Shown: piece by piece, positions 1 to 12,200 of the stretch
Numbering within the stretch: position 1 is the stretch's first letter
How the letters are laid out: each line of letters opens with the position of its first letter
Assembly: GCA_009602725.1 (NCBI GenBank)
Contig: WELB01000013.1
Span: forward strand, 353,855-398,539
Origin: Spirogloea muscicola
Taxonomy: Eukaryota; Streptophyta; Zygnematophyceae; Spirogloeales; Spirogloeaceae
Direction of reading: 5' to 3'
DNA length: 44,685 bases
Program-made: the position numbers and the translations under genes
Notes under the pieces: model-generated
What the model saw: only the letters and a program-made list of their open reading frames with translations
Told to the model about the DNA's origin: nothing
Database searches by the model: none

Positions 1-86
1 GCGGCGAGCAGCTGCCGCTGCGGCGTGGCCGGTGGCCGAGCTCGGGCGCTCGGGAAGCCGTCGCCGGAGCTCCCGGGCGGCGCCTC

Positions 87-3000
87 GTGGCCATGGCCCA
101 GCGGGATGGGCCCCGCGGCGGCTCCGTCGCGGCGCCGACGGCGGACGAGGACAAGGGAGCGGCGCTGGACCGCACGGCCGAGCTGCTCGAGTGCTTCTGC
201 GCGGTCGCCGCCATCGACGCTGCCTGGTGCACGCCCAGCCAGGGTGAGAGCTCACTCGTGTTGGCCTAGTGGACCTTCCTCCCGCTTCATTGTCCGCGTC
301 TGATGCCAGTGGGGGGTCCTCAAGCACTTCTTACATGTCAAAGGTTGAGCAAGTCGCTTGCACCAACATCGACCCCTAAGCGAAGTCGGAAGTGACGTTT
401 AGACGATAAGACGCGATAAGAGGCAACAGCTGCACGCCCTACCAGCACTGATTGATGAGAGCTGACTTGCCTGCGTGCAATCTGCGCTCCTTGGCAGAGC
501 TGCAATAGGCCAACATATCAGAATAGAAGCCGCACTTGCTCCAGCTTATGTTGAACACAATACTAGAGCCGCTATACTCCTTCTTCAAACTGTAGGTGAC
601 GACTCTGCCGGCGAGCTGGATGTGCTGGTTTTTGCAAGCCAGCGCAACCTGGCGGCCAACACCGTGAGGCGACACATCTCCTTCGTGCAGCTGTCCCTGC
701 CCGGCGGCACGCACCGGTGGTCGCCTTTCCCATTCGAGCTCAGCCCCCACGCTGCAGCCTGCCCGTCCCCCTCGGGCAGCCGCCTCTTCATAGCCAAGAA
801 CGGCGATGGCTCTGGCAAGGAGGGGCCTGCCGCCGTGAAGCTTGAGTTGTGGGGAGGCGGCCGCCTGCTGAAGGAGATACATGTCCCTCCAGCAGTGCAT
901 GGAGCTGTCTATAATGACAAGTGGTGAGTTGCATTCCTGCCCATTCGTGCAAGCAGCATTGATGCGCTCAGCCATGTAGACTTGGGCCAGAGAGAGGGAG
1001 TAAGAATCAGAGAAGGCTCATGCATGACGACGTCCCATACGAGGAAGGTTGCGGACGGTGATCTGTAAGTGCAAGCGGAAGCCCGGTTGGATGGTCATTG
1101 TATACCACCTCAAATGTTCCTGTTCTAGAAGGATAGTCAACTCCGTCCGTGTGTGTGGGCGTGCAGGTTTGAGGGCATGTCCTGGAATGAAGAGGAGTCG
1201 CAGGTTGCATACATTGCTGAGGAGCCAACACCAAGCAAGCCGGTTTTTGGGAGGTACAGTGTGGCGGTTGGCAAGAAGAAGCTGGGCCATGATGACTCAG
1301 AGCAGCCCAAGGAGGACGAGAGTGCCGGAAGCGAGGCTGGGTCGTGGAAGGGCCGTGGCGAGTGGAAGGAGGACTGGGGCGAGCGATACACAGGAAAAGC
1401 AAGGCCTGTCGTCTTCGTGCTTGACATTCCCAGGTCTTGCACGTTATTCTGCTCTCTGGTACTTATTATAGTCATTGTGGAGGAGTAGTCAGTGATTCAG
1501 ACTGTCAGTATGGACTAGAAATCAAAGGCTAGTATGTTGGACCAAGCATTGGCAGTTTCTGTGTGCAGACCCGTAACACTTGTAGGGGCTAGTATCCCTG
1601 TCCGAATCACAAAAGGGTAAGATCTGCACACTTATCAGGAGGCACTGCGCTGCCTACATTTGACCAGTAACTTGGCTTGGTTGTCTGGCAGCGGTCAAGT
1701 AGAGGCCATGAGGGGGCTCCCAGAGGACCTCAGCGCTGGCCAGGTGGTCTGGGCGCCCTATGTAGCCTCTGCTGGAAAACCGCAGACCCTGGTATTTGTC
1801 GGCTGGCCGTCAGCTGCCTCCAATTTTCAGACGCCCAAGAAGCTCGGCATGGTCTACTGCTACAACCGCCCCTGCTACCTCTATACCGCCTCCGCACCTA
1901 CTTTCTCCTCCATGTATGTTGGGAGCTTAAGGTCCAGGATTTTGGGGCTTAGCGTCAGCAAAGTGCGATGCAGCGTTCCAACTCTGAAAGCTATCCTTGG
2001 ACACAAGCGTAAATACAGCCTGCCATCTGCTGTACTCACTAGATCAGATGGTGTTGCTCAAGGAAGGTCGTGAACACAGGCCTAGTATTGGAAAAGCTTC
2101 AGCGCAGCGCTGAAGCTTTTCTCTGCAATGACGTATATGTGGTGCCCCTGTGGGCCTATCCCTGTGCTTGCCCTGTGCCAGCAGGAACTCCTCCGGTGAG
2201 CAAGCAGAAACAAACATTGCGAAGCTCACAAGCAAGATCAGTTCTGCCTACTACCCTTGCTTCAGGTACCTCTGATTGCACACTGCTCAACCTGCACATC
2301 ATGTGCGCAAACATGTTTGCTTTCTCACTTATGAGAATCGATCACATCAACTCCCTGATCAAATTAATTGGCGCATGCGGCAACACCCACAAGAGCTGTG
2401 CACCCTGATGCCTTCTTAGTGTTTGTGGGGCAGCCCAGATGGTCGCCAGCTTGTCTTCTTGTCCGCCAATGCCGCTGTTGACAGCGGGGCTCACGCTGCA
2501 ACAAACTCGCTGCACTCCTTGGAGTGGCCTGTTGGTGGCAGCCCTGAGCTCTCGTCAATCAGGACCATTGTGAGCGGCATTTGGAGCTTTGTACTTCTGC
2601 CTTCATGCGTAATCGGTCAATGAACTATGCATGCGTATCTGAAGCGCATGCATGCGTATCTATCAATCATAAAGTAGCATGCTAATTGACATGTATATCA
2701 AATAATTTCAAGAATTGCAGCCTGACAAGCCTGACAATTCTCTTGTCAAGCTGCAGGTGAATGTGGTGCAATGCCCTGAGACAGAGGATGCTTTCCCTGG
2801 GCTCTATGCTACTAACCTGCTAGCTCGGCCTTGGATTACCAATGGTTCTTCGCTGGTGGTGGGCACAGCGTGGAGAAGTACCCTTGCAATTGTAGAGGTT
2901 GATGTAGCAAGGTATGATGGCATGTAAGCCCTCCAAGATGCTCTGCATGGACATGCCTTTTCATTCGGCGGCATTGGACCTTGTCCAGGTCCACACTGTA

Positions 3001-5450
3001 GGGAAATATGCACACTGCAGGAATGTGGCCAGCCAATCTGTCATCGTGATCCTTGAGATCCTTGCTTCTTGATGTTCTTCCGCATCAACATTGTAAGAGG
3101 TTGATGCAAGCACCTTTCACAGAGTCTGCATGATATGGCCCATGCGCAGTGGTTCATTGGAAAGGATCAGCCCTGCAGGGTCAGAGGCTTGGAGTCTGCT
3201 TGCGGCGCATGGGGATGTGCTCATTGCTGGTAGCAACCCATCCTGATATTGAATGTTGCTATATGCAGCAATTTACAGTGCATGCACACCAAGCTGATCA
3301 TGACAAGATCGAGCACAATCAAAGGAACTTACTTGCAAGCTGTTGTTTAAGCGCAGCTGTTAGCACGCCGATCAGCCCTGCCAAGCTGATGCTGGGCATC
3401 AAGGAAGAAGGAAAATGGAGTTGGTCACACTTACCTAAGCCCTCTGTTGAATATGCTACTCAGGTGCACACACGTGTTCTCTTCATGAAATGGTTGGTAC
3501 ATCTTCTATGAAGCTATGATTATAGCTACAGCAAACTCTGAGTCTGAATCCACAACCTTGCTGACAACTGTTTCTGCCCTGCAAGCCTGCAGGTGGAAAA
3601 CATAATGCAGGAAGCAAGCTTTGAGATACTGAAGATCGAGGTCCCAAGGACAGAGCAAGGAAGGAATCTGTCACAAGGTCCACAAGACTTCCACAGTCCA
3701 TACCATTACCTTGCTGGGCAGGAGGCATAGCCTAGGAATTTATAGTGAGTATGGGATCATGCTGAAGCCTGCCTTTTGGTGACTGCCAGGAGGCAGCCTT
3801 CCTTTCGAGGCCATACTTGTCAGGGGCCAGCCAGAGCCAGCACCCCTGCTGGTGGTCCCTCACGGTGGGCCACATGGCGTTACCACTACGAGCTTTGTGA
3901 TGTCCTATTTATTCCTTGCCTCCTTAGGCTACCACGTCGTTCACGTGAATTACAGGTTTGCCCTCCTGCCAGCAGCTTCCTGCACAGCGATGTTGCCTAT
4001 CAGCATTGCTGTGTCAAGCATGCTCTTTTGGCTAAGCTGGTAGGTGGTGTTCTGCAGGGGTTCCACTGGCTTTGGGGAGGAGGCTCTTCAGTCATTGCCA
4101 GGTCATGTCGGCAAGCAGGTAGTGTGGATCCCAGCTTTGTCCCTGCAGCAACCTGCTTCCAAATTTGCAGCAAGCTTGCCAGGCACATCATGCGCCATGT
4201 GGTGAGCATGCAGGATGTGGCAGACATCCTATCAGCCCTCGCAATAGTCAAGGAATATGTCAAGGACGACCGAGTGGCTGTTGTGGGTGGCTCACATGGG
4301 GGCTTTCTGGCCGCACACTTAATCAGTCAGGTATGAGCACACTGATAAGTAGACTCAAGATAGCACGACTACCTGAAAGGCTTCTTCTTTACATTTTCGG
4401 CCACCTAGTAATTTCCTGCCTTAATCGTCATACGATGCTCACATCCGTAATCTCATGGGTGTGTATCATTTTGCTGGCATCAGGCACCTCGCTCTTTCAA
4501 GACGGCTGTTCTGCGCAACCCTGTGTGCAATCTTGCTTCCATGATGGGCGTCACCGACATTGCTGACTGGTGCTTCACAGAGACCTTCGGTGGCGTTACT
4601 GGTCTCTCAGCCTACACAGAAGCACCAGGATCCGATGTTTTGAAGGCCTTCCACGATGCCTCTCCCATCGCTTTGGTGGACAAGGTACACTTGACATTGC
4701 AGATATTCAACAAGTACTTGCTTCTTGTGAAGGCAATCGGAGTCTGACCTTGAGGAATTCCTGATGGTCCTTTTTTCTTTCGAATTGGACAGATTGAAGT
4801 TCCAACACTTTTCCTCTTGGGTGCGCAAGATCGACGAGTGCCTTACTTCAATGGCCTGCAAGTATGAGCTGCATGCGGCAGTCTGCTTGCTGCAGACTAT
4901 GCTTCTCACATGTCCTCGGAAGCTGACAGCATTGCATGGAAGTACAGATACGCCTTCTTAGAAGCACTTCCCAGTAGGTTTCTATCACAAAGTTACGCTG
5001 CATGTGCAGATCATCTAAGACACTTCTCTTGTATCGAAGTTTGTGCATGCTCTTCGAGCTAGAAATCTGGAGGCGAAAGTGCTGATCTTTCCGGAGGACA
5101 ATCACGCCATTGACAAGTCAGTCTTCTTTCCTGGAACATTCCCAAGCGCATCTTGTAGGACCAGGAACAAGTACCTGCATGCAGTCCTGCGGCAGTGTGC
5201 TATTCGGCCTGCATTGCACTTGCTGGTCAAATCTGCGGTCTCGCTTGGCAGCCTAAGCTACGCATGCACCTGCTTGAGGTACCATGTAGTGTTGATGACA
5301 TCTTGGAGAAATGGCTGATGCTCATGCACCACCATGAGCTCTGAAACGATTAGATAGCTCATTACTTTCAATATGCATTGCTACTGCAGGCCGCAGAGCG
5401 AGTTCGAGCACTGGGTCAACGTGGCTGTCTGGCTGAAAGAACACCTATGA
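87..5450 (+). CDS. Acylaminoacyl-peptidase (acyl-peptide hydrolase, serine protease family S9C)
   Basis: Removes N-acylated amino acids from blocked peptides in the cytosol (family knowledge). The N-terminal part reads as a beta-propeller: FASQRNLAANTVRRH in exon 596-923 and SPDGRQLVFLSAN at about 2430. The C-terminal part is an alpha/beta hydrolase. It contains VVPHGGPHG (exon 3790-3955), YRGSTGFGEEALQSLPGHVG (4058-4118), the nucleophile VGGSHGGFLAAH (4214-4330), RNPVCNLASM (4484-4684), the acid LGAQDRRVP (4793-4861) and the histidine PEDNHAID (5040-5116). The last exon, 5390-5450, ends WLKEHL-stop. Other exons are 87-243, 1167-1433, 1692-1913, about 2419-2569, 2721-2911 and pieces near 3152-3220, 3350-3460 and 3576-3677. 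ATG 87 opens a GC-rich first exon in phase with exon 2; ATGs at 25 and 32 are out of frame. The junctions between 1913 and 2419 are unresolved, so a small exon may be missing from this model. All three catalytic residues are present. Confidence 0.9.
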
Positions 5451-6279
5451 GAGGCACAGGGGCATTTGTAGAGTCTGTCTCACATATCACAAATGCACAG
5501 ACTTCTACTATTGGCGCTGCATTACCGCTCCACATCTGGCAATCCCTTTGATGATGACGCGCCTATGCGCCCCTCGTAGCAGGTGCTCCTTTCGCCGCGT
5601 CCATCGTCGGCGTCAGATTGTTGCAGTAGCTCTGTGGCAGAGACCCCAGGGCAGATCCCCCGCAGCAGGCACGCACTGCTCGTCATCAGTGAGCGGATGC
5701 TGGCTGAGCGCCCAAGCGCTTTCGATACCTTAGGTACCTCAGTTTTCCTAGTCCTTGGACAATCCAGCAGGAGCATGAATGCGTTTGCTGGCGCAGACCT
5801 TTCATCGTCACTATAACAATGATCAGCAATATCATACACGTGACGTCCCGTTGTGGCAGCGATCGAGGCCTGGCCTCAGCAGTCGAAGTGCGCATGCGCG
5901 GCCGCCGCCGCCGCCGCTGCCGTGGAGCAAGCCGCCATGCACGCGGGCCGCGCCATGCATGGCGGTGTGATTTTGACCTTGAGCTTGACCGTGTTCCCGG
6001 GCCGCCCTCCCTCCTCCCCCCTCTTCCCTCGCCCCGCTCTCCTCCTTGAACGGCCCCCCTCTTCCACACTTGTATCCGTCCACAGCTCCTCGTCTCCGCT
6101 TTCCATCTACCAATCACTCAAAACATGGATTCTTTCCTCGCCGATCTCCGCAGCCGCATTCGCCTCCGCAGCTCAGCAGGAGCCATCGCGGCAGCCTGCG
6201 CCGCCGCCGCCGCCGCCGTCGCGGTCAGGCTCAAGAGGAGGCCTGTGCATGACCAGCTGCGCCTGCCGCAGCCGCCGCC
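5451..6279. other. Intergenic / 5' region of the aldehyde oxidase gene
   Basis: This gap lies between the peptidase stop and the aldehyde oxidase start. A 105-codon minus-strand ORF (5522-5839) has no family motif and no supporting splice structure, so it is not called. The segment 5890-6270 becomes GC-rich, with a short CCG run near 5902 and pyrimidine-rich stretches near 6005-6070 that fit a 5' UTR. An upstream ATG at 6125 is in another frame from the domain-bearing ATG at 6280. No TATA box or RNA gene was recognised. Confidence 0.5.
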
Positions 6280-9200
6280 ATGGGGCTCGGCCAGGAGGAG
6301 CAGCCGCCGCCGAGCTCCACGCTGCGCTTCGTGCTCAACGGGCGCTGCGTGGAGGTGGCCAGCCCGGACCCCGCGGCGACGCTCGCCGAGTACATCCGCG
6401 ACGTCGCGCACCTCAAGGGCACCAAGGTGTCCTGCGCCCAGGGCGGCTGCGGCGCCTGCACCGTCGCCATCGCCCCAGCTTCCGGCGGCCGCACGCTCGC
6501 CGTCAACTCGTGCCTGCGGCCCCTCTGCTCCATGGAGGGCCTCGCTGTCACGACCGTGGAGGGCGTCGGCAGCCAGGCGTCTGGCCTCAGCGACGTGCAG
6601 AAGCGGCTGGTCCAGCACAACGGCACGCAATGCGGCTTCTGCACCCCTGGATTTGTACGCACGTCCTCCTGAAGTTGGTCCTAGGAGGGTAGCAAGTCAG
6701 GCTTACAGTATCCGCTTTGGAAGTGCTCCGACAATTGACCTCAACTGTTGTTGTTTTGATATCAGCAAGACACCGCTGCCCTCCACAGCTCAAAGCATAC
6801 ACGGGAATCTGCAACTTGATCTGGTGGTTGTCGAGGTCTACTGTCGCAAGCAATCTGCATTTGCCTCACTTACGTCTGCCACACATACCGAGGTAGCCTT
6901 TTCCGGTACAAGTGACTTCCCTCAGCTTGTGCTACTTGGCTGCAGGTCATGAGCATGCACAGCCTCCTCAAGGAGACCCCAGAGCCATCTAAGCAGAGGA
7001 TCGAGGACCAGCTGGACGGCAATATCTGCCGGTACAAAGCTGTAATGCAGACACATTGGCTTCAAGAGTTGCTTTGATGCAAATGTGCAAGTGAGCATAA
7101 GGAGCTTTGTGACAGGTCACCGCAGGCAGGCAGCTGAGCAAGAAGTGATTCCAGCAGGTCGTTGCGTCGACGACCAATGCTCTGGCTGACATTGTGCTGC
7201 AGATGCACAGGATATCGTCCCATCTTGGAGGCCTTCCAGTCGTTTGCAGCCGAAGACGGGTGCGCACCCTCCAGCTGCTCCCGCCTGTCACAGCTGGACA
7301 TGGAGGATGTAGCAAGCTGCCGTTTGCTGGAAGCACAACCCAAGCCGTTCCGCTCCTACGGTGGAGGCGTCGAGTGGGTCAGGGCCTGCAGGCTGAGCGA
7401 CCTACAGTCACTGCTGCAAAAGCACACCGGGAATATCAGAATGGTCTGCGGGAGTACGTCCACTGGCATCTACCCCCCTCCACTCAAGCGATTCCTGGTC
7501 GACATTGCCAGCATTCCGGAGTTGAGGGTGATTGAGGTTGACAGAGATGGCTTGAAAATAGGTGGAGCTGTGTCGATTGCTGATCTCAAGCTCACTCTGG
7601 AGGAAAATGCAAGCCTCTCACGCAATTATGCTCCGCTGGCCTCGCACATTGGCAAGGTTAGCATTTTATGACCCCGGTTGTGCCTACATTGAATTTGAAG
7701 GTTTTTATGATGACTTGAAGCTCCTGTATTCTGATTTTCTGTTCAAATCAGGACAGATCGGCAGCAGTAGTAAGAGCCTTTGCAAGCCTTGGCTGCCACT
7801 CTTGATACTTGATGCTCCTTATCCATGTGAAGCAATTCTTCCTGCTCTGCTCAGAGAAGACCAGCTCGTATGCAACAAAGGCATGCGGTTGATGTAAGCA
7901 CACATTGTGCAGGTTGCACATCCCCTGGTGAGGAACGTTGGGTCGGTGTCCGGGAATCTTGTACTGGCTCACATGTATGCGTCCTTCATCTCCGACATGG
8001 CCACCATTCTCATGGGGGCCAATGCAAGTCTTCACGTCGCCTGGGCGAAAGCTGGAAGGGAGGATATCATCAAGCTGGATACCTTCTATTCTCTTTCGTC
8101 GTTGGATGGGCTTGTTATCCTCGCCTTGCACCTCCCGGTCCTGCCCTCATCCTCCGTGACGTTCACTCAACGAATAAGTCAGCGAAGAGTGCATGCCCAT
8201 GCCATTCTTGTCGCATCCTTCGTCTTCGACTTGGACAAGGACCTCTATGGTATGCAGCTTTCAGTAAGGAGCTGACATGAGCACTCCAGATATTTGAAAT
8301 ACATTTTGCAGACTTTAGGCACAATTGTACAAGGCAATACTAATTTGTTGAGTTAAAGGAGAAGTTTCTCACAATCATGAGCAGCCTGCTTTGGTGATCC
8401 TTTAGATGCTGTAGAATGCTGTTGTTGATGAGGTCCTCAATGCCTTGACAATCTTGACTAGGGAGATGCAAGTTGCTTTCAGCAGGCATACTCACAAAGT
8501 GCCGCTTGTCCACAGCCCAAAAGACGCCCTGCATAGTTTATGGAGGTGTTCAGAGAGGGCCACAGCATGCGACCAAGACTGAAGCGTATCTTCATGGCAA
8601 GTGTCTACTTAATACCCAGGTACTAGAAGCTTCTCACCTTTACTGCACCACGCCTGAAAGTGATCGAGTATTGTCTCTCCATTTACCATCTGGCTGTAGA
8701 ATACGTGTCAAACGATAGTCGGACTATTGTCTTTGTGCCTCTTACTTAGCCATGATGATCATTGAGATCATTGTCCAAACACGTATATATGCAAGCTGGT
8801 CACCTGCCAGGTGATCGGTAAGGCTATGGATATTCTGACAGGGGAGATGGCTGGTGACATGACCTTCAAGAAAACGGAGTATAGAGAGAGACTAATTCAA
8901 GCCTTCTTCTTCAAGGCCGTTCTCAATTGTCTGCCGCCCAAGAAGATTCCGCAAAGCCTGGTATCAGCCGCTACAGAGGTGAGATCAAGTCCAGCAACTT
9001 ACAGCAGTCTTTTAGAATAGGTACCTCTCTGTGCTCTGACAGGTTTCTTGCATGGGAGCTGGCTTCACATACTTCACGAACCTTAGTCTCTCCTGCAATG
9101 CCCTCTCATTAAGCTCTTCCCATTTCTTTTCATAGTTTACCTTTCTCTTCCTGAGAGAGGTAGAATCTTGGTCACTTCTGCCATGCCCTCCCAATTAGCT

Positions 9201-12200
9201 CTTCCCCTTTCTTTTCATAGTATGCCTCTCCTTTCCTGGTCTGATGGCAGAATCATGTGTTGTAGGATTCCATTCCACCCTGCTCAATTTCCTTGCAAGT
9301 CTAGATGTTCAAGCCCAAGCTTCTGCAAGCAAATATGATATACAATTCTGAGTGGAGCAAACCTCTGTATTTCCCTTGCAGTATGAATGCCCAGTATCCA
9401 GCGGGACTGTTGACTTTGACACGGTAAGAAGATGGTTAAGTTGCCAGTTATTTTATCACACCACCATTGTGCACCTTTACAGCCTCCATAGAGCCGAATC
9501 TCACGTACTTCACTTATCAGCACACTCATTGTCCACTGTCTGTTATGTTTTGAAAAGTGCAGGACGAAGCTGAATACCCTGTCTCAAAGCCCATTTCAAA
9601 GCTCTCAGCTGCCATCCAGGTAAACATCAAGGCAAAGGACCTCTTAACACCGTTGACCTCCAAGCAGCAGCTCATTCGGCTCTTCTTGCTTATTGATGTG
9701 TTTGTCATGAGGCTGAGCCAGCTTATCAGTTGTTGGATCATTTTGTAGACCACAGGGGAGAGTATCTACACAGATGACACACACTTTGCTCATGAGCTTT
9801 ACGGCGCATACGTCCTTACCACAGAGGGCAATGCAGCAATTGCTGGCATAGATGCATCTGCGGCATTGGCCTTGGAGGGAGTCGTTTCATTTTTCTCATC
9901 GGAGACCTTAGCCGAAGATGGCTATTGCAATCAATTAAGGTCAACTTCTTGTTCATTGGCAAGTTGCCTCATCAGGACTTGTAAGGACTTCAAGCCAGTG
10001 GTTGCGAGAGAAGTAGATCACAGAATATCTCTCTAGGTGCACAATTGCGCATATAGGTCCTACCAATGAGGGGCCAAGCTGTGCAGCAAGGAGGTAGCTC
10101 AGTGTGGACGTGGCTGACCACGTCCTTTTGACCTTCAGTGATTACGAGGAGCTCTTTGCAACCAAGAGGTCGCAGTACTGTGGCCAGGTCGCCGGCCTGG
10201 TTGTGGCCAAGACACTGGTACTGCAATAGCTCTTCATTGTATCGGACTTGAGGTGGCAATCTCTGTCTGCATTGGCTGCTCTTCACAAGTCCTGTCTACA
10301 ATGTTCCCAGCTACAAGCTATGGTATCAAGAACCAGTCTGAATCAGCTCTGCAGTGTACAGAGCCACAATGTGCTTGAGCTTCTCAAGCTGAGCACTGTG
10401 ATTTGCGTGCTTCTCCTAACCTCCTCTGCTGCTTACAGAGACGTGCCAGGAAAGCCGTGGAACTTGTGAAGATTGAGTATGCAGACATAAGTACGCCACT
10501 ACTGTCAATTGAGGATGCCATTATGGCGAATTCATTCTTCAATGACAGCCGAAAAGTGGTGAAACAAGGTTGCTAAGCAGACGCAAGTGATAAATATAAC
10601 TCAAGCAGCTGCCAAAAGTGATCTCCCGTAGTAGAATCCCGTATCTAGGGCATGTCAGACCACTGCATAGAGAGAATATTGAGGTTGATCATGACATAAG
10701 CTGTCACCTTCGGGATAGTTTGCACATTCTTAGCATTTGAAGGTGGACATCTTGAAACGACAAGTGGAAGTAAAGTTCCTGCCTAATGTCAACTTGCAGG
10801 CTCTGTGAAGGCTGGCATGTCTGAGGCTGACACTGTTGTAGAGGGGGAGGTAAGCTGTTCCTGGCATACAATGCACCTACTATGCCAGCAGACCTAAAAT
10901 GTATTCTTTGTTGTGCTTTTGCTGGCTTTCAGAGTATGTACTGATTCTCTTTGTTTGGCACTTGCAGGTATGTGTTGGCCATTGCAAGCACTTCCACCTG
11001 GAGCTACAGAAGGCAGTAGCTGTCCCCACGGAGAATGATGGCATCACTATATATGCAAGCAGCCAACACCCATCTCAGGTCACAAGCCGGAGCCCTACTG
11101 ATACCTTACTCTTCCAGTAACTGGCATGAGCAAGCTGTCTACCAATTTCGCTGCTCATATCTCAGCTTGTGCACGTACAGTTGCAATATTGCGCTGCCGC
11201 AGCTACAAGATTACCTCATCACAAAGTGCGAGTGAGTAATTCAATTCCAGCTTGATGGTATGTACAACAATTGAGAAGGCATGTCAGACTTGATTAGCTG
11301 CGCAAAGTTGCGGAAGTTGCAAGACTTAGCCGTTCATTATGCTGCAATTCCTAGAAGTGGGATGTCATATTCGTGTTGGCTTGACTGCCACTGATACTTG
11401 CGTACAGGGGTGACATACAGCAATTACCTGCACAACATGTTTCAGATGGCCACTCATGAATGAGATATCATATCACATCACTTCTGCATTCTCCAGGTTA
11501 TTGTCAACCGTGTAGGTGGTGCATATGGTGCCAAGATAAATAGGTCAACACCCATTGGTGCAGCAGCTGCAATTGCAGCTCATAAACTGCGGAAGCCCGT
11601 GAGGCTTTCCCTTGATCTATCTACAAACATGCAGGCAAATTAACTGGCCTTACATGCTCTTGCATTAATTACCTGGACATCACACCTTTCATCACCTGCT
11701 TTGCTACCATGTGTATTCTGTATAATCTGAACAGCACTTGCCATCAGTAACCAAGACGAATTTTTGGAGCTCACCAAGTATGCTGGTATATCTCAAGTCG
11801 TGTCCAGTCAATTCATATCAGCTGACTCTTGATTTCTAATTCCTAGCCGATACCCTTTGCTTAACCAGGCAGTAGGTGGTCGAAGCCCTTACATGATCAA
11901 GTACAAGGTGGGGCTGAGGAGGAGCGGCAAGCTTGCAGCAATAACGTTGAGTGCATACAACAACCACGTGAGTGTAAAGTTCGAAAACTAGGTGCTGCAG
12001 ATGGCCATTGCTTGTTGACAGGTGCTTTGCAGGACTTGACCTGCACCATTATGCTTCCCTCAATCAAGATGTGTACCTCTCACCACCCTGCTACTCTTGC
12101 CATCCTACTCGTAAGGGAAAATTATAATGGCACCTCAGAAACAGACCGGGTTGGCTGGGACAGGGTGCACATAGAGATCTGGATGGCTACCCAGATATGG

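Noticed and set aside
5522-5839. Minus-strand 105-codon ORF between the first two genes
   Set aside because: No motif, no splice partner and no compositional support; kept only as a remark in the intergenic entry.
6118-6630. Minus-strand 170-codon ORF over the aldehyde oxidase first exon
   Set aside because: GC-rich shadow of the 2Fe-2S domain exon, which carries the conserved cysteine motifs on the + strand.
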